Positions 60,564 through 64,000 of a stretch of 64,000 bases of DNA are shown here, one piece after another. Both the position numbers and the translations under genes were made by a program. The stretch's first letter is position 1. The number at the start of each line of letters is the position of its first letter. This DNA is from DASXMT01 sp963781305. GTDB lineage: Bacteria > Actinomycetota > Acidimicrobiia > Acidimicrobiales > RAAP-2. The DNA lies in assembly GCA_963781305.1 (NCBI GenBank), contig CAWAFL010000011.1:1302001-1366000 (forward strand), in the 5' to 3' direction. A model generated the notes under the pieces. The model made no database searches, was not told the origin of the DNA, and saw only the letters and a program-made list of their open reading frames with translations.

Positions 60564-62118
60564 CCTGCTGGCTCCACAACGTCCGGTAGGGGAGTCCCCG
60601 CCGGCCGGAGTGGGAGCCCCGCCGGTCGGAGACGAGCCGGCGGCTCCCGCACCGACGCCCTCGTGGTGGCACCAGCGGCCGTATCCACTGCTCGGGCGGT
60701 GGCTGGTCCTGATTGCCGCCGTCGGCCTCGGCTTTCACCAGACGTTGGTGTCGGTGGTGGTGCAGTCGGCCAACGGCGACCCGTTGGCCTACCTCGCCCT
60801 CCTCCCGGTCTGGGGCCTGGTGCTCGTCCTCGGCACCCAGCTGCGCCGGGGGAGGGACCTGGACATCCACGACCGCCAGGTCGACTGGGTGCTGGCCATC
60901 GGTCTCACCGTCTTCATTGTCATGCTCGACGTGCTTCTCCGACCCCGTCTCGGGGTCATCGCCGGTCTGGTGCGGATCGACGTCCTGGCCCTGGTGCTGT
61001 TGGTCATGGTCGGCAGCATCCTCCTGTTCGGAACCCGGGCCACCGGCCGGTCCTGGGCGGCGTGGTTCTTCTTGCTGGCGTGCTGGCCGCTGCCGTACCG
61101 ACTCGTCGGCGCCGCCCTCGGCGGGACCAGCGGCACCTACGCGCTGTTGAACGTCATGGCCACCACCGTCGTCGTGGTGGTGGCAACGGGTCCGCCGGCG
61201 CGTCGGCGCCTGGTCGACGGGGCGCTCACCTTGGCGGCCGGTGTCGCGGCGGTCGCTGTGGCCTCCACCGTGCTGGCTCCGGTGGCGGTGCAACTGGTGC
61301 CCTCGTTGGTGGCCCTCGTGGTGGTGGGGGCAGTCGCCGTGCGTCGGAAGCGGATGCCCGTTCGACTGCCGGCTGCCTCCAAGGGGGCGCGTGGCGTGGT
61401 GGCAAAGCCCATCGCCGCCATGGTGGCCCTGTTGGTGCTGGGCGCGACGTTGGGCGCATTCGCCAAATTCGCCCCGCCGACCATCAACCCGCGGTCGCTC
61501 CCCATAGCCGGCCCGGGGTGGACGAGGGGTCCGGTGGTCCCCGTGGGATTCTCCACCACCCACGCCCGTCAGAGCGAGAGCTGGGCGACGCGTTACTTTG
61601 GCACCGGATCGACGTGGTTCCGCTATCGGTTCGCCGGCGGGAGCGGAGTGGAGCGCCAGCACATCGTGGTCGATGCTCTGACCGCGCCCAGCGTCGGGCA
61701 GCTGTCGGTGTACCCGGCGATCTCGTGCTATCGACTGTCGGTTCCCTACGTGCAGTCGCCCACGACCGTCTCGCTCGGACACGGGGTGGTGGCCACCCTG
61801 TTCTACGCCAACGCCTATGCCGCACCATCGCCCGTGCAGGCCCAGTGGGCCATGCTCACCTGGACGTGGAAGATCCCCGAACACGGGACCGTCACCTTCC
61901 AGCGGGTCACGGTCTGGGCCCTCGAGGACGCGTCCGGGGTCGTCGGTTTCCCCGCTCCGGGCGCTCCTGGTGCCAACAACAGCATTCGCACCACGTTCAC
62001 CGACATCCTGCGCGGGGTCTCGACGATGTCCAGCCCTGGGCCGACTACATCCACCGTCGGCCGGCTCACCGCTTTCTCCGGCCAGGTGGTGGCCCGTCAG
62101 TACGCGAGGACACCGTGA
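60556..62118 (+). CDS. Polytopic membrane protein with C-terminal outside domain (exosortase-like layout)
   Basis: A 520-residue protein. After a Pro-rich start, eight or so hydrophobic segments run from about residue 38 to 300; then a ~210-residue outside domain (WATRYFGTGSTWFRYRF, WTWKIPEHGTVTFQRVTVWALEDASG). This recalls exosortase fused to an EpsI-like domain, as found in polysaccharide clusters, but the Cys-Arg-His catalytic set is not recognised, so this is a guess from layout. ATG at 60556 overlaps the BcsB-like stop by 8 bp; its own stop overlaps the GT2 start (GTGA). Confidence 0.75.
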   Translation: MVDLLAPQRPVGESPPAGVGAPPVGDEPAAPAPTPSWWHQRPYPLLGRWLVLIAAVGLGFHQTLVSVVVQSANGDPLAYLALLPVWGLVLVLGTQLRRGRDLDIHDRQVDWVLAIGLTVFIVMLDVLLRPRLGVIAGLVRIDVLALVLLVMVGSILLFGTRATGRSWAAWFFLLACWPLPYRLVGAALGGTSGTYALLNVMATTVVVVVATGPPARRRLVDGALTLAAGVAAVAVASTVLAPVAVQLVPSLVALVVVGAVAVRRKRMPVRLPAASKGARGVVAKPIAAMVALLVLGATLGAFAKFAPPTINPRSLPIAGPGWTRGPVVPVGFSTTHARQSESWATRYFGTGSTWFRYRFAGGSGVERQHIVVDALTAPSVGQLSVYPAISCYRLSVPYVQSPTTVSLGHGVVATLFYANAYAAPSPVQAQWAMLTWTWKIPEHGTVTFQRVTVWALEDASGVVGFPAPGAPGANNSIRTTFTDILRGVSTMSSPGPTTSTVGRLTAFSGQVVARQYARTP

Positions 62119-63602
62119 CCGTCGCCGATCCTGACCTGTCCGAGGCGCAAGCCGTCGCCCTGCACCAGAGCGTGCGCGGCCTGTTCGAGGGGCAGCCGCA
62201 CATGTCGGCTGCGGTGACCGTGACCAGGGGCCAAAGGCTGGTGCTGGTTGGGGCGCTGTCCTTGGTGGTGGCGGCTCTGGTGCTGTGGCCGCGCCAGACC
62301 GGGGTCACCCTGGTGGCGCTGGCCATGGTCCTCTACCTGTCGAACCTGATCGACAGGGTGATGCTCTTCTCCCGAGGCGTGGGCAACTCCCCCGAGATCC
62401 ACATCACCGACGAGGAGGCGCGCGCCATCGCCGACGATGACCTGCCCGTGTACACCGTCTTCGTCCCGGCCTTCGACGAGCCCGAGGTGGTGACCCGCCT
62501 GATGCACAGCCTCGGCGCACTCGACTATCCGGACGACAAGCTCGACATCCAGCTCCTGCTCGAAGCCGACGACCACAAGACGGTGTCGTTGGCCTACGAG
62601 GGGCTGCGCGCTGGGGTGTTGCGAGCCAACATCGTGCTGGTACCCCCGGCGGAGCCCCGGACCAAGCCCAAGGCGTGCAACTACGGACTGCACTTCGCTC
62701 GAGGAACGTTCGCCACCATCTATGACGCCGAGGACCTGCCCGAGCCGTTGCAGCTCCGACGCGCCGTTGCCGCCTTCGCACGCCTGCCGCACCGGGTCGC
62801 CTGCATCCAGGCCAAGCTCTCGTACCACAACGATGGGCAGAACCTGCTGACCCGGTGGTTCACCTCCGAGTACAACCAGTGGTTCGGGTACATCCTGCCC
62901 GGCCTCATGACCACCGATTCGCCCATTCCGCTCGGGGGCACGTCGAACCACATCCGCACCGACGTCCTCCAGGAGGTGGGGGGCTGGGATCCCTACAACG
63001 TGACCGAGGACGCCGATCTGGGCATCCGACTGGCCCGCGCCGGGTACCGGACGGCGGTGCTCCAGTCGGTCACCTTGGAGGAGGCGAACAGCGACCCGAT
63101 CAACTGGCTGCGGCAGCGCTCCCGTTGGTACAAGGGATACCTGCAGACGTTCCTCGTCCATACCCGCCAGCCCCGCCAGGTGTGGAAAGAGCTCGGCCCG
63201 GGCGGTTTTCTGCGCTTCTGCAGCATCACCGCAGGGACGCCGATCATCTCCGTGGTCAACACCTTCTTCTGGGGGCTGACCCTGGCCTGGGAGCTGGGTG
63301 AGCCGGCGTTCATCCGGGTCCTGTTCCCACCGTGGTTGTTCTACCCGGCCATGCTGTCGCTCTTCTTCGGCAACGCGGCCATGATCTACTGCGGCTTGGT
63401 GGCGGCCAGAATGGACCGGAACCCGCGGCTGCTCGGCGCCTGCCTGTTGGTCCCCGCCTACTGGGTGCTGATGAGCGTGGCCGCGGTCAAGGCCTTCGTG
63501 CAGCTGGTCTTCCAGCCCTCCTACTGGGAGAAGACCGTCCACGGCCTCGACGGCAGACCCGACGATGATCTCGTGGACCAAGCCGGGACCCTCGGCCCGT
63601 GA
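62115..63602 (+). CDS. Family 2 glycosyltransferase, cellulose-synthase-like
   Basis: A 495-residue processive GT2. Two membrane helices come first (40-58, 65-82), then the cytosolic GT-A domain with VFVPAFDEPEVV, DAED (204-207), TED (297-299) and QRSRW (334-338), the D,D,D,QxxRW set of processive beta-glycan synthases, then three or four membrane helices at the end. It would polymerise a beta-glucan or similar glycan from a nucleotide sugar and push it out. GTG start coupled to the previous gene and GTGA overlap to the next. The open frame upstream of 62115 is a shadow. Confidence 0.9.
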   Translation: MTVADPDLSEAQAVALHQSVRGLFEGQPHMSAAVTVTRGQRLVLVGALSLVVAALVLWPRQTGVTLVALAMVLYLSNLIDRVMLFSRGVGNSPEIHITDEEARAIADDDLPVYTVFVPAFDEPEVVTRLMHSLGALDYPDDKLDIQLLLEADDHKTVSLAYEGLRAGVLRANIVLVPPAEPRTKPKACNYGLHFARGTFATIYDAEDLPEPLQLRRAVAAFARLPHRVACIQAKLSYHNDGQNLLTRWFTSEYNQWFGYILPGLMTTDSPIPLGGTSNHIRTDVLQEVGGWDPYNVTEDADLGIRLARAGYRTAVLQSVTLEEANSDPINWLRQRSRWYKGYLQTFLVHTRQPRQVWKELGPGGFLRFCSITAGTPIISVVNTFFWGLTLAWELGEPAFIRVLFPPWLFYPAMLSLFFGNAAMIYCGLVAARMDRNPRLLGACLLVPAYWVLMSVAAVKAFVQLVFQPSYWEKTVHGLDGRPDDDLVDQAGTLGP

Positions 63603-64000
63603 CCCTGGCCCCGCCGGCGCCGGCAGGCGCTCCTCCGTCCCTTCCGGGTGGTCCCGCGACCCGACCCCTGAAGCGTCCGCATCCCAACGCCGCCCGGCGG
63701 GTGAGCTACGGCGGCGGCACCCATCGGGTGCTGGAGTCGGGCGAGTCCTCCCCGCTGAGTGGCCGGCGTCGCCGTCGGTGGTCCGGCGTCGGGCTGTACC
63801 TGGTCGCCTTTGCCGCCTACGCCGCTCTGGGCATGGTGCTGACGCTCCATTTCAACCTGGTCGACTCCGACGCCCCCAGCCGGGTGGCCAACGCCGGGTA
63901 CGTGCTGTTCAGCCGCAATCCCCATCTCGGGGCCGTCGGCTTCGTCTGGAACCCGATCCCCAGCCTGGCCGAGATCCCGCTCCTCCTGTTCAGCCACCTG
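63599..64000 (+). CDS. Membrane protein of the polysaccharide operon, N-terminal part (runs past window end)
   Basis: GTG at 63599 overlaps the GT2 stop (GTGA) and the frame stays open to the right edge, 134 codons. A Pro/Ala/Arg-rich cytosolic start (about 62 residues) is followed by a membrane helix (VGLYLVAFAAYAALGMVL) and an outside segment LVDSDAPSRVANAGYVLFSRNP with acidic residues after the first helix, as in GT-C type transferases. The end VGFVWNPIPSLAEIPLLL begins the next helix. Likely a GT-C-like enzyme; the rest is not visible. Confidence 0.75.
   Translation, partial: MTLAPPAPAGAPPSLPGGPATRPLKRPHPNAARRVSYGGGTHRVLESGESSPLSGRRRRRWSGVGLYLVAFAAYAALGMVLTLHFNLVDSDAPSRVANAGYVLFSRNPHLGAVGFVWNPIPSLAEIPLLLFSHL

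Noticed and set aside
60663..62114. 484-codon in-frame extension upstream of the GT2
   Set aside because: It lies over the polytopic membrane gene in another frame, is rich in Arg, Pro and Gly without domain pattern, and the GTG at 62115 has the usual GTGA overlap.

Overview
The window is high-GC DNA with a densely packed, actinobacterial gene set: LLM-type (F420-class) oxidoreductases, a FadD-type ligase, KstD-like flavoprotein, many SDRs and amidohydrolase_2 proteins, an Ada-AlkA fusion and a thioredoxin-like ferredoxin. Frequent GTG starts and 1-4 bp ATGA/GTGA/TGATG gene overlaps fit this. A soil actinobacterium, possibly of the Acidimicrobiia, is my inference; there is no rRNA or tRNA here to test it.

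Layout. 1-6.7 kb: the end of an aldo/keto reductase, a Thr/Pro-rich lipoprotein, a small unknown protein, an LLM oxidoreductase, an MFS transporter, a secreted lipase, a DUF302 protein and an aquaporin. 6.9-12.4 kb: an amidase, an amidohydrolase, a TetR regulator with two matching operator-like palindromes, an enoyl-CoA hydratase and another LLM enzyme. 12.5-14.6 kb: the alkylation-repair pair alkA(ada) and ogt.

14.5-47.7 kb is one large catabolic island in two diverging halves. The left half (minus strand) starts at 25.8 kb: amidohydrolase, GntR/FCD regulator, SDR, fused indolepyruvate-type ferredoxin oxidoreductase (IOR) and sucrase-ferredoxin-like protein; a second minus-strand unit starts at 18.15 kb (frameshifted DapB-like dehydrogenase, SDR, KstD-like flavoprotein). 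The right half (plus strand, from 26.1 kb) holds a LigB-type dioxygenase, two amidohydrolases, an NTF2-like protein, an SDR, a cupin, a NahE-like hydratase-aldolase, an HsaA-like flavin hydroxylase, a Liv-type ABC importer with a fused LivH-LivM-LivF polypeptide, a second DapB-like/SDR pair, a muconolactone-isomerase-like protein, an alcohol dehydrogenase, an SDR, two aldehyde dehydrogenases, a BphC-type extradiol dioxygenase with a complete active site, and another NTF2-like protein. Three promoters in the island share one box directly upstream of the -35 element, and the divergent region carries two copies of a related palindrome, so the island looks like one regulon, probably under the GntR protein. 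The enzymes fit uptake and breakdown of an aromatic, perhaps two-ring, compound: phenol hydroxylation, meta cleavage, aldol cleavage, aldehyde oxidation, decarboxylation and a second ring cleavage, with IOR handling a 2-oxoacid. No Rieske ring-hydroxylating dioxygenase is present. The substrate is unknown.

47.8-57.9 kb: a secreted SurE-like protein, an amidohydrolase paralogous to the one at 24.6 kb, a FadD-type ligase, a large LLM enzyme, a degenerate SDR, a GT-C-like membrane protein, two small proteins and a membrane-anchored alpha/beta hydrolase. 58.4-64 kb: a tightly overlapping exopolysaccharide operon (BcsB-like protein, polytopic membrane protein, cellulose-synthase-like GT2, start of another membrane protein) behind a 457-bp AT-richer leader with nested inverted repeats. 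No CRISPR array, insertion sequence or RNA gene was recognised.
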